Assembly: GCF_028389875.1 (NCBI RefSeq)
Contig: NC_084665.1
Location: forward strand, 100,731,435 to 100,795,434
Reading direction: 5' to 3'
Length of the DNA: 64,000 nucleotides
Source: Rhea pennata
Lineage: Eukaryota; Chordata; Aves; Rheiformes; Rheidae
Both the position numbers and the translations under genes were made by a program. This document shows positions 12,570 to 25,638 of this stretch, in pieces. Each line of letters starts with the position of its first letter. The stretch's first letter is position 1. The notes under the pieces were generated by a model, which saw nothing but the letters and a program-made list of their open reading frames with translations, made no database searches and was not told the DNA's origin.

Positions 12570-14752
12570 TTACCTTTTGCTTTTAGTTCTGTCACTGTGG
12601 TCCCTATGTCTGTCTCTGTTCTTTTCACTTTCTCGTTCTCTATGTTTCTCTCTACTTTTCTCCCTCTCTTTATCCTTTTCATGAGCCTGTTCTTCAGCTT
12701 TAGGCTTATCTGTCTTTTTTTCTGGATTTCTAGTCTCTTTGGGGCATTTTCCATCAGAACCTTTATCATTGTGTGGAGGTCGCAATCTTTCTTTGTCTCT
12801 ATGTCCTTCCTCCCTACTCTTCCTCTCTCTCTCTTTTTCCTGGCTTCTGTCTCTGCGCCTATTTCTTTCAGAATCTTGCTCCCAGTATTTTTCATTGTTC
12901 CATTCTTTTTCATGCCTGTCTTTCTTTTGGTGATGCGATTCACTACAGAACCTTTGCCTGTGTTGATCATTTTTTCCTCTACTAAACCCTCTGTCCAAAT
13001 GCTGTTCTTGTCTGCCCCAAGGGTCACTATGACGTCTTTCTGGTCTCCTGCTGTCTTTACTCTGAAAAAAATTTTCTGGCCCCAGAAATCTTGACTGTTT
13101 GTGAGCCACTGGTAGCCCTTGTGCAATAGGTCCGGTGTAGTGTGGTGGTTGACCTGACAAATGAACTACAGGTGGCCATGGCATCATTGGATTTTGAGGA
13201 AAGCCAAAGCCTGGAGGAGGAAGAAGTGGAGGTGGTAGATGAGGAGGAAACCCAAACATAGGGCTGTTTTGTGGAGGAAAGTTATGTGGTGTAGGAGTCT
13301 GAAACTGAAATCCAGGTGGATTAGATTTAGGATGCTGAAAATTGTGCTGCGGAGGTCTAACAGATGAGAAGCTGCCACTTGCAATAGGGCTTGGGATTTT
13401 GGAAATAAATTCAGAACGAGAAGAATTTTCTGTTTCAAAATGAGATGAACCTGTTGCCGGTCCTCTTCTAAATGAGTTTACTGTTTCAATGTTTTGCATC
13501 AAGGTATCTTCCGGCAAGTTCTTGGTATCTTCGGCTTGTGATGTGCATTCATTATCTGCTTTCATTGCAGTTGAACTAAACTGCATCTCATTTGCTTGTG
13601 CATCAGCTTGATACAAGTTCACGTCCTTTTCACCAGAAGACTGTTTATTCTCTATTTCCATCTGCTCATCTCCTGAAACATTTTGTCGGTCTTCACTTTT
13701 GCTTACATCTCCTTCCTTGTTTTCTGAAGCATTAGTCTGCTGGCTTCGTCCAGCTGCCTGTCGTGGGTCTCTTTTGAGATTAATAAATGGTGGAGATTTA
13801 GAGGTATTAGCAACTGTACCTTCAGCAGAGCTTACATTAACATTGTTCTCATTGCTTTTTTTCCCTGCATTTGATGAGGAAGAGGAAAAGCTAGAATTTG
13901 TGGTCCTTCGGTTTTCCTGTGCAACATTCTCCTTGTCATGTAACTGCCACTTTGGATCATTTTCTTTACTTTCCTCAGTTTCTTTGTTCTGTGACTGAGC
14001 AGATAAGTTTGCTAAAAATGCTTCTGTGGAAACATCTGGAGGTTTTCCTTTCAGACTAAGGCCTATCAAAGTTCCAGGACTTCTCGCAGAAGTTGAAGAC
14101 CCTACAGCTGCTGCATCCACTGTTACAGCAGCATTTGTGGATTCTTGTAGACTATCCAAGCTAGTCTTTGTTTCATCAGTTTCAGTAGTTACCTCAGCAA
14201 CATCCACGTTTTCTTCTTTTAAGGTTGCTTCTTCATTTAACAATGGTATGTCTTTGCTGGGGCTTGCTTCTGACTTACTGTGTTCATATACCTGCCCTGT
14301 AGTACCCAACAGGCTTTGAAGAATATCATCCACTGGCAGTGGTTTATTTGCTAGCTCTAGAGTAGAAGGTTGATTTTCCCATCCAACCAGGACTCCAGGA
14401 AGGAATCGGAGAGGCTTCGGTGGTTCATGTTTGGTACTTTCCACTAAAGGTTCAATAACTGCAGGAACATCTTCTGTATTAGACTGTTGAGATTTATTTC
14501 TCTGCTTGTGTAGCACAGTTGTGAAGGAATTAAAAAAATCATTTTCTTCTTCTTCTTCTAGTGTCAAGTCATTATGAGAGACTTCAGGTTTGTTTGGCTT
14601 GCTTTTCTTCTCTGGTGGTAAGTTACTCAGCGTACTTTCAGAAACTTCATCCATAAAGCTACTGCTAACACTTGCAACAGCAGTAATCTGTCTCTTCATT
14701 TTCTGGCGAATTATCAATCCCAATAATAGATTTGGTCGATGTACTTCAATCC
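12570..14752 (-). CDS. PHF3: PHF3 coding exon 15 (last exon, long disordered C-terminus)
   Basis: Starts after TTTTGTACAG with GG of a split Gly codon, then [20 protein letters not shown], the end of the SPOC module, and runs to TAA at 12572-12570 (about residues 1346-2072). After SPOC the sequence is Ser/Asn/Glu-rich and probably disordered. A proline/phenylalanine-rich stretch lies at about 13170-13360 ([15 protein letters not shown]). The tail at 12573-13080 is dominated by Arg, Glu, Lys, Asp and Ser, as in nuclear-speckle and RNA-processing proteins, and ends DRTKSKR. Other frames over the tail are open by chance because of its biased composition and are not separate genes. Confidence 0.97.
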
Positions 14753-17700
14753 CTGTACAAAATCACAACAGCAATTAATCATCTATTTATCATTTTCGTT
14801 AAAACAATTTTAACAAAAAAACCCACACGATTTCTATAATATTTTGTAAGACTTTGAAATTTCCATCAATAATCAAAACAAATCATAGTGAGACACTACC
14901 CTACAGCATGATTACAGAACACTACAGATTCCCAGAGCAGAGTAAGACAACAAAATGCAGCAAAAATGCTGCAATACTTTTCATTACAAAATATTTTAAA
15001 ATAATCAAAATTGTAATCCCAACATAAAAGTTATGATTTAAAGCAATTTCAATTTGCAGTTCTTGAAGTAAACTATCACCAACTATAACTTCAAAATATA
15101 GAAAACATGAGAGCTTACATCTAGTCATTTAAGAAAAAAATAGAAATTAAAAACCATGTTAGACTAAGATAGCCGTAATCTGCTAACACAGTGGTACTAA
15201 AACTCAAGAAAAAAACCAAAAGAATGTTAACAGCATACTTGCAGCTCCGGTCTCCTAATCAATTTGTGTTATACACATTTCTTCAAAGTTTACCTAGAAT
15301 AATTTTCCAAAATGCTTCCTTCATTCTAGGAAGGCACTATGTTTTGAGGCATAATACTGTCCATCTCCAAAGAGGTAGATTTGGTCATTATATATTTTGT
15401 TCTGAATAATTTAGATTAAGATAGGAAGACAAACACAGCCTTGCCACCTCCCACATGGTGGTCTAGTTCTACTGAGTTGAATCCAGCACATCATAACACA
15501 AGTTTATGCTTAGCAGGTCCAAGTAATACACCATATTGAGCAGTACCAAAAGGTCATTTTAGGTTTTGCAGATTTTTAATACAGATAAACTACCTAAAAA
15601 GGAAAACAACTAAAATGATCATCTGGATAAAAATAAAGAAGAGGGTCAATCTCTTTATTTAAAAGCATGTAAAACTCAAGTAAATGATTTAAAATTAATA
15701 ATGATTTGAGAAATTTTACAACTTCCTTTCTGTAGTAATGGATCTGGCTTTCCAGGGCAAAAGAGCCAGTAAGTGACAGATGGAAGGTTTCTCCACTGCA
15801 CAGATAATTCCCCAGGTGAAATAAAGCTCTTCTCCCTGTAGATGATTATGGATACATGCATCTAAATTTAGCCAGTGCTTTATCATCAGTCAGTATAAAA
15901 ATATTTTTACTATTTTTCAAATGGCCCAAATCAAAGCTGTTCAGAGTAAAATGAGACCTACAGGGCCCATCCATCCATCCCAGCAGCAAGCAACACACAA
16001 CAGAACTCTTCACAGTGGGCTACTTAATGCAGGGTAATTTTGATTTCTGAATGTGCAGAAATTCTCTAAGAATGCTCCAGCATACAAAGCAGAGCCAGGT
16101 AGGACTCGTAGGTCCTGAGGAGTATTACTCTGTCATTTCACCAGATGCTTTTCCAAAGGACATACCATCACACACCTCTCTCCCAAGAGAAGTGTCCATT
16201 AACTGAACTACCTTCAAAAAAAGTCTATTGGGAACAAGCTATGTGCAGTCCTGCATCATCCACAGTGAATCTACTTCCTATCTTTTCCTCATTTTATAGC
16301 TAACCATTTCCCTTTCAGCTTTACCTACTTCTAGTTCTAATTCCCTTCAATTGCTAAATTCTCTCTACAACCCTTTGCTGTATTTTATCCCCTCTTAGTT
16401 TTATGCCTAACTATCCCAAAAGGAAAAATCATCCACAAATATTTACAGCCAAAGTAAATTGATATAGAAGAACGTAGGTATAAAGAGAACAACTCAGAGC
16501 AGTTTTAGGGTCATTTCTTCCTTGCGCATCTGCTTAAGTTTTCCTGGTCTTTTATTTAATTTGGAAGACTTAAGGAAAACAACAAGTTAGTGAGGAATGA
16601 GTACATTTCAAATAATTAAATATACTACTTTTAAGTCACAAAACCAACATGGAATTCTGTATGATCACTATCATAAGTCATCTGCATCTTTGAATTTATT
16701 GAGACTGTAACAGCTGGGTTAGAGGAAGAATATTCTAAGCAAAACAGGTGCTCAGCGTTTTTTCTGCAGTAGTATTTTTTGAAGAAGCAAAATAATCTTA
16801 CAATTAGAAATACTTTTAAAGGAGGTTAATAAAACACCAAGGAATACTCATGAGCTATCTGAATAGAATATCTTGGCATTTTTCACAAAAGCTTTAGCTG
16901 TAGTTTTAGAAATTATTTTTCTCTTAAATTTCTATTATGCTCTTCTTTAAAAAGTGTTATGATAATGAAGTTCCAAATTCCATGCTGTACTTACCAGGCC
17001 CATCAAAAGGTACAAGATGATGTGGAACTTTATCTGAAGAACCTAAAGGGATGAGATATAAATCTTTCACTTGCTTCATGTTATTGGCAGCTACACCATA
17101 ACGTTTTCTGCTGCTGAAATAGGCAAACAGCAAAGCATAGGATATCTGATCCTCTTCAGTTACAGGGGTAAAGCGAACTACACAGATTTCCTGTTTACAA
17201 GAAGGGAGAAAAAAAAAAGATGGTTACATATATTTTACTATGAAATTCTAATTGATTTAGTGACTGCTTTCATTTAAAGACACAGTTTGGAGAAGAGGAG
17301 ATGATACCTCTCCAAAAACACAGAAAAGGATGCAGAAGGAGAAGACACAGGGCCAAAATGAATCAAGAAAACAGAGAAAACAAGTGAGAAGCATAAAAAA
17401 CAAAGGAATCATTACACTGCATGATAAAAAAAAAAAAAAAAAAAAAAAGACAACATTTTATGTTAGTCTGCTAAACAAGAATTTTTTTGGGGAAAAAAGC
17501 CAACTTTCAAGCAATTATTCCCATCCTGCCATTAGCATTATTGGAAAGACTTATTTTTACAGTCTATGATGTCTGAGATACTAATTAATACTCACGGCAG
17601 ACCAGAATCCAAAGCCCAGAATTAAGTATACAAGCAAGGAAGTATGTATCTTCCAATGACTACAAACAATAGCAGTTTACTTCTGCATAGTGACGTTATG

Positions 17701-20700
17701 CTAGTGACATACCATAAAGCATTTTTTAGACTCAAACATTATACAGCATCATCACATCACAAATCAAGTAATATAAGATTATATTATTTGATAAGATTTT
17801 ATTTCTGCTTTAATCCACAGTTGTTTCCCATTTCAGAAAACAGAAAAAGGTACTTCATTGTAGGAAAGTTCTGTGCCTTAAATAGCTACACAAATCTCAA
17901 GAATAGTTTAGGTACTTCATTATTTAAACTCTGAACTGTGACTCCGGAACAAAATATCTACTGCATCCGGTTTCAGTGTTTTTGCAAATGCCTAAACACA
18001 TAAGCTTGGAGAAATCCCCGACTGAGCAGTACTGCTGTTCATGAAGCGCAGGCAGAGCAGGATAGGCATTTGTGAAGTAAGCCCTCTTAGGCAGAAGCTT
18101 TTGAATTCTGTGCAGTCCAGAGCGAATACAGGAAGCTTGCAGCTGACCAAAAAAACTAGCAAGAGACATCAAGTTTAAAAACACCCACACCAAACAAACA
18201 AACAAACAAAATCTTTCAAACCCCAAATAGTCTTTCCATAGATTTTAGATCTACACTGTTTCTACATTTCCTCACAAAAAAATCAACAATGTGGACTTCA
18301 CTGGGACAATCAAGCTCCCTCCTCCTGAATATAGCTGAGTAGGCATGGAGCAAGCTTACTGTACCTTTTCAAGAGAAGGGAGAATTACTGCTCTAGATCA
18401 CAATTTCTGAAGTCCCTCCATCTCAAGATTTCTTGTAAATTTAGCCACATCTCATAATACAGTCTCAACACACCGAGCTTAATAGCACTTAGAACAGAGT
18501 CTTACTCTGCAATGAGCATGCACTGACCTTTAAATCAGATGCAAAGACAGAATATTCTTAAAACTGTGAAGTAAGTGAGAATTTAGCTTACCTCCATAAC
18601 CAAGTCTCCCTTTTTTTTTTTTTTCTTGGCAAAGATAGCTTTATATTCTCAAGGCTAGCTAATGGAAACCAAATCTACCTTTGACAGCTAATTACCATTA
18701 GCTCTTTAGCTAATACTAAGTGGTATAAAGTGAAATCTCAGTCTGTTCTCAGCTGAAAGTTATTTACTGGAGTTGGCCTGAAGTCAAAACTAGAAACCAG
18801 TGCCTACATCTCACTGTGTAAGAAGGTTAGTTCACATCATTACATGTGAAGGAGAAGACAGCAGAGGAGCTGAAAGCCTAGACAATAAGCTGGTAGGTAT
18901 ATTGACTCATATACCTTGCTTCAGCACTCCCCAGGCCCTGTCTTATCATTGGTGACAATTAGAGGTCAAACCAACAAAGCTGATGTTGTGCTGGCTGTCT
19001 GCTATAGACTGCCTGATCACGATAATACAAGTAAACAGTCTTTTTTAGACAACTAGAGGAAGTCTCACAATTTCAGACCTGCTGTTCCTTAGAGGACCTA
19101 ATTCACCCAAATATTAGCAAAATGTGGAATATGGCAAGCTGTAAGCAACATAGAAAATTTCTGCAGTGTTGAACATTTCTTGATGCAGGCAATCAACAAG
19201 CCAACTAATGGAGGCATTCTGCCAGACCTGTTAGTCATGATGTCATATGAAGCATGAAGGTCAAAGACAGCCTCAGCTGAAGCAACCAGGAGGCTGCAGA
19301 GTTTGCAGTCATGAGATAACTGAGCAAGACAAGCAGGAAAGTTACAAACCTGGACTTCAGCAGAACAGCATTTTCAGAGATTTCTCCATAGAATCTCATG
19401 AGAGATTGCCTCGTAAGCAATTCTACAAAAGATTGTAGAGCTTCAAAGGACAAGAAGGTCCTTTACAAGATGCAGGGATCAGCATATGACAAGAGGCCCA
19501 CATGGACAAAGAAGGAAATGAACTCAAACACACGGTGGGAAGCACAGAGACAGGGAAGCAGGGATGGGCTACCCAGCAGGAACACCCCTCTGGACTCTGC
19601 CTGAGGGCACTGGGATGGAGTTCAGCATCAAAATTCAGCAGGAGTCAAAACTGGCAAGGTCTGTGAAGGGAAACAAGAAGGGCCTCCACGAGCGTATGAC
19701 AACACTTCTGGCTAAGGAAAATTGGGAAGACACTCCTCAAAGGAGCAAGGGCCTAGTGGCAAAGGGCTTGGGAAAAACAAGATACCTTCTTTGCCTTGGT
19801 CTTTACTGGTAAGGCCTGCTCAGGCCTCCCAAGTCCCTGGGCCTAGCAGCAGAGTCTGGGGAAGTGAAGCATTAGGTGTGGCCAGCTACATATACACAAG
19901 ACCAGAAGACTGAAGAGGAAGCATCCTAGAATGCTGAGGAATTTGACCAATGCCGCTGTGGGGTTGCTCTCTGTTAATAATCTTTGAAAGATCCTGGCAA
20001 TCAGAGGAGGCTCCTGGTGACTGGAGAATATCCTTATCCTTCTCCAGCAAAAGCAAGAAGGAAGATGTAGGGAACTACAGATCTATCAGCCTCACCTCAC
20101 TTAGGAACCATCACATAGCAAATCCTCCTTGAAGCCATATGCAAGCACCTGAAGCACAAGACTGTGACCTTATCAAGGTCAAACTGTGCCTGACTAGCCT
20201 GATCATTTTCTGTGATGAGATAACTGACTTTGTGGACAAGCAGAGTGCAGCAAGTGTTGTTTGCTTTAAGTTTACAAGAGCCTTTGGCAGAGTCTCCCAT
20301 AATAGTCAAATTGGAAAAATACAGTTTGGATGGATGGTCTATGAGACAAACGAACAAGCAGCTGGACAACCATGCCCAAAGCTGCAATAAGCAGTACCAG
20401 GCCAATCAGCAGCTGACTGTTAGCAATGCATCTTGGGTCAATGCTGGGACTGATGCTGTTTAACATCTTTACTACCTGTGAGATGGGATGGATGGCTCTC
20501 AGCAAGTTTGAGATGACACCTGACTGGGTACAATGTTTGATGTGCTGGAAGGCATGGCTGCTATTCAGAGGGACCTCAGCAAACTGGAGAAACTGACTGA
20601 CTGGAGCCCGTGAAGTTCAACAAAGGTAAATGCAAAATATTGCCCTTGAGATGGATTAACCCCATACTGCAGAGCAGGCTGGAGCCATCAGCTAGGAAGC

Positions 20701-23700
20701 AGCTCAACATAAAAGAACCTGGGGGTCCAAATGGACAATTTGAACATGAATGGAAGCCTTTGCTTCCATTATGGTCAACTGCATCCTGCTTATCACAACC
20801 AGACTTGCCAGCAAGTCAAAGGAGATGATTAGTTCCTTCTGTTCAGCACCTGTAAGACAACACTGGAGAACTGTGTCTAGTTTTGGGCTCCTCAGCACAA
20901 GGAAGACAAGCACACAGTGAAACAAGTTCAGCAGAGGGCCACCAAGATGTTTTTACATACTGAAACAGTACAGAAGTAAAATGCAACAGTCAAAACATGT
21001 GAAATGGGGTTCAAACACACGCTATGAATTATTGTCTCAAAGGAACACAAATATTGTCAAAGTGAAAAATTATGGTTCAATAGAAAGAATGAATGTCACC
21101 AGCTGCCATCTACATCATTCAACATAACCATCAGTTATCTTCAATTTTGCAAATGTTCCAGAAGAAAAAGATCTTTAGGGTGAATACAAAGTGTGTTAAA
21201 TAGCAAGCCTTCAATATATAACATTTCTTACCTTGGTTCCTGAAGCTTTAATTTTTTCTACATACTCCCAGACAGTGTGAGGAGATATCCTGCCACCTAC
21301 TTGAATACTATCTGGTAAATCCTACAGAAGAGAAAGATAAAAATATGAACTGGAGTTCATGAAGTTCTGGAATTACAAATTTTTGAAATGTCAGTAGAAT
21401 TTACAGCAGTAGAAACAAATGAATTCACACTAAATTTTGGATGCTTAAATTAGGCTTTTCAGTGTGAAGTCAACAATTTGTAGTAATTTGTAGTAAATGT
21501 TATCACTCAATACTGTTCCCTCTAACCTTCCCTGATAGTTATTTACCTGAGCAACATTAACTCTAAACGTAAAGTTCCTCTGCCCTGTAATTGCTTAAAG
21601 TATCTGTCAGATTTAACTGCTTTGAGAATAGCAAGCCCAGCAAGGAATAAAACAAACTGTTTTAAAATCCTAATCATGAAGTAAAAACATAACTTACACA
21701 TAAGAATTTACACAGACACAGATGGTGAGAACACCACAAAAAACTTGTATTTTTAAGGCCACTTTAGTTTTACAGAAAATTAAGATAGAATCGTTAGACA
21801 GTTATAGTTTTCTATTCAAAGTATCAGAGAATGGTTGAGGTTGGAAGGGACCTCTGGAGATCATCTAGTCCAACCTCCCTGCTCAAGCAGGGTCACCTAC
21901 AGCATGTTAGACAGGGTTGCATCCATGTGGGCTTTGAGTATCTCCAGAGAAGGAGACTCCACAACCTCGCTGGGCAACCTGGGCCAGTGCTCCGTCACTC
22001 CTGCAGTAACAATGTTGTTCCTCATACTCAGGTGGAACTCCCTGTGTTTCAGTTTGTGCTCCAGTCCCCTGATCATCTTTGTAGCCCTGTGCTGGACTCT
22101 CTCCAGTAGCTCCATGTCTCTCTTGTAGTGGGGAGCCCAAAACTGGACACAGGACTTGAGATGAGGCCTCAGCAGGGCTGAGTAGAGGGGCAGGATCACC
22201 TCCCTCGACCTGCTGGCAACACTCTTCCTAATGCACCCCAGGAGACCATTGCCTTTCTTGGCCAAAAGGTCACATTGCTGGCTCATGGTTAACTTGTTGT
22301 CCACCCAGGTCCTTCTCTGCAGAACTGCTTCCCAACCAGCATGGACATGTGTATATATGTGTATATGTCTGTGTGTGTGTGCACACACTTATGTGTGTGT
22401 ACAGGCCCATTTAATGCTTTGAGTTAAAACAGCTTTCATTTTCTCACTTCTAGTTCTGGAAATGGATGCCACAAAGATGGCTATTTTGACGGCTAATTCT
22501 GTCCCTCCTTTCCCGTCTACCCTTATCTTACAGAAGATAATAAAATAAACATATATAAGCCTTCATAAAAGCAGCTCTAGAAATACTGTTGCTCATCCTC
22601 AAAGAACACAAAACACCCTGAAAGACATCAGAAAACTTAAAACCTGATGAATCAAGAGTCCATTTATATACTGAAATATACTTCACTACTAAATACTTAA
22701 AAACTAACCAACCTATGTCAGCCCACAAGTACTTTACTCAGCATAATGATCATGCTTGACTGCTTTTCATCATTATATTACTAGCCTACAATGTAAACAA
22801 ATTACTCAATAATTGTTCATTCTTTACAGTAAATATAAATACCTCTGTTAAATACTCAAAAGAGCCAGAGACTGGGTAGGCCTTAATAACAAACTTTGCC
22901 ACAGAAGGCATATTGATAAAACCCTTCCAGATGAAATTTAAGCGTGCCAGAAATAAAGCTTCACTTTCCACAGTACCAGGTGTTTCTGATCTAAAAATGA
23001 CAAAGACAAAACAAAAACTTTGTCAAGAACATAATACATAATGTAAGATGTAAGCCATGATCTCCTGTAAAAGAAATTATGTATAAGAATGTTATTTTTC
23101 AGTTGACCATACTTGCAGTTTAAGTATGGTGAAGGGACAGACAACTGCATTTCTCATCTTCCAATGAAACAGATACGTACAGCACATCTATTCACTAATG
23201 TATCCTTTGAGCATGGAGAACTTACCTAGTCTAAGAGTTACCAAACACTAAAAAAGGACACAAATGTTAATGTTACTGCAGATTGGATAAGATCATATAT
23301 AACATTCAACATCATTCTAACTCTACCATTCCTTAAATATCATTTGTGCCAGGAATCACTGTAGCCAAAGCAAAGGCCTGTTGCACCTACAACACAGGAG
23401 CATACTACGCAAGACCTAATGAGTATTTGCTTGTCTTGAATGGGCTTATAAGGACAATAACAAAGGCAACTCAGCATAAGCTTTTTTTTTTAAACAGTGT
23501 AACGCTGCTAAAAGCGTAACCTGCCACAATGCATAAACATTTCGTAACACAGTTAAGCATAAGCATATAATCTGTAATTGTAAATAGAGACTCCTGGTTT
23601 AGTTTCATAAATGAAGTGCAGGAAACATATGTAAACAACAGTAAAATCTGCAAGATAACAACAAAGGATATAAGGAAGGCAAGAGAGGGGTCTGGCAGAA

Positions 23701-25606
23701 CCAGAATAATCCTGCAGAACAAAAAGGAAAGATGCCTGGCAAAACCAAAAGTGTAAAAATTTGATAAACTATGTTGAAAACAGATGACATTTCTCCCTCT
23801 CCCCACCCACCCTCCTTTTCTTTCTGGAGAGGGCCCAGTGAGCATAAAACATCAGTGATGAACAAGGAAAAACAGGGAAGAAAGAAGTCTCCATCTCAGT
23901 TCCAGCTTCCCACACTGAAAAGATCTCCAGTCTAGCCTCCTTGCCACAGGCTGGACAGCAGTGCTAATTGCAAGGCATGAGCTTCATGGTACCATATACT
24001 CACAGTTAATATGGGGCAAGATTTTTTAAGAAGTCATTGTTTTAATACATATAAACAACGACTGATAAAGAGTAAAAAATTAATACTATACTTGTCAATG
24101 TTTACGATTAGCATTTCTAGAAATGTATTTTTTGAGATTTGAAACTAGCCTGATTTATTAGTCTTAATAATTTTAATTCTGACCTTCTTAATATGAACCC
24201 AAATATTATTTATATGCACTTCTGCACCAGCAAATGCAAAGTAACTTACTTTCCCCTAAAGGAAATGTGAGAATTACAAGTTTGTATCCCAATAATATAA
24301 GTGGTATTATTTATAAAAATGCATAGCATTACCTACATCAGCAAATAACCTCATTCCTAAGAGCTGTGTAACTTCAAGTACACAAGTGGATTATGAAATG
24401 CCATTAAAAAAATTTGATAAGAGCTTAATGAGAGGAAGTATTTATAAATGAAAGACATACAAATTTTACATTACCTTGGGAGAGAGGAGAAAGATGATTT
24501 TGATAAGTCTTGTTTATCATCTTCCAATAATTCTGAAGCTAAAATACTTGATGTTGAAGAAAGTGCATCTGCAATGCTCTCTGCTTCATTGTCTGACTGC
24601 TTACGTGCAACTCCAACAGACACTTTCACTTTTTTTGCAGAAAGATCATCAGTAGGTGGTGCCATTCGGCCTAGAGAAAACAAATTGGAATGATTTTTAT
24701 TTTTAATTAAAGGAAAAAGTGGATTTTCTCTGAAGACATGGAAGATGCACTAAAAAAATACAGTACTGTTATTGCAGCTGGACAGGACAAAGAAATGAGG
24801 AAGCAAATATAGCAGGTATACCCATTTACAAGATTTTTGTCTGTAGTCTATTTTAATAGAAAGCATCTTTATGCCAATAGCCTATCATTTTAAAATCGAC
24901 TCTTTTCTTAAATAATAAAGTAAAATACTGCTTCCACATCACAGTCTGTAAACTGGAGACTAAACGTTTATTTACCTTCTTAAGGTATACTGATTTTTAT
25001 GATTGATAAACACTATACAAATGTGATATATTTATTTTGATGTGCTTTTCAAAATTACCTATGCAGATTTTGCAGTTAAGATCAAAGAGATGATTTTTGT
25101 GTTGACTTGTGGTGTCTGGAGATGCAGACTCGTTTGCTTCTTTATCTTTTTCAGCTTCCTCTGGCTTCTCAGACAACTTTATCATATTAGGTTCCTAAGG
25201 AAAGTCAAAGATTTTTTTTTCTTTGTTAATACTCCTAATATTACTATTCACATGGTTCTCCCCCTTTAATATTTTCTTCCTTTCAGGCATAAAATTCTCC
25301 CTTCAACTTCACTTTTTCTTTTTCTGGAAGGATATCACAAAAACTAAAAATGAACTAAAATATTGAACGGATACTCCTAAATTTCTTTTAGGTAAGATTT
25401 AGAATATTTTCTACTGTTGCCAGAATTCAGACAGTGATGAACACAACATAAACCAAACAAAAAAAAAATCCTAAAACCAGAAGTGAAATTTAATGATAAA
25501 ATATAAATTAAATTCAAAACATACCAAAAAAATGTAATTAAGATACAGATCTTAAAAACAGAATTACAAACAAACCACTTTGCAACTACATTATTTATGA
25601 ACTATA

Positions 25607-25638
<32 letters not shown>

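Larger units (their letters stand above)
17191..21231 (-). other. PHF3: PHF3 intron 13 (contains decayed CR1)
   Basis: GT-AG intron of 4041 bp. It contains an A23 tract at 17426-17448 and the old CR1 copy at about 18835-20960 in opposite orientation to PHF3. A short perfect inverted repeat (AGCTAAT, 4-base loop, ATTAGCT) lies near 18690. Nothing else is recognised. Confidence 0.9.
21322..22842 (-). other. PHF3: PHF3 intron 12 (contains CR1 3' fragment)
   Basis: GT-AG intron of 1521 bp between two SPOC exons. It holds a CR1 3'-end fragment (about 21825-22340) and an adjoining TG-rich microsatellite (22347-22402). The rest is AT-rich and unrecognised. Confidence 0.9.

Noticed and set aside
12597..13094. 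165-codon plus-strand open frame with a membrane-like, Phe/Leu/Ser-rich translation
   Set aside because: It is the antisense of the charged PHF3 tail. Complement of Glu/Lys/Arg codons gives Phe, Leu and Ser, so the hydrophobic look is an artefact.
12536..13126. 196-codon minus-strand open frame overlapping the PHF3 tail in another frame
   Set aside because: The PHF3 tail is built from few codons (Arg, Glu, Lys, Asp, Ser), which leaves other frames open by composition. The overlapping frame is just a low-complexity echo, with no domain.
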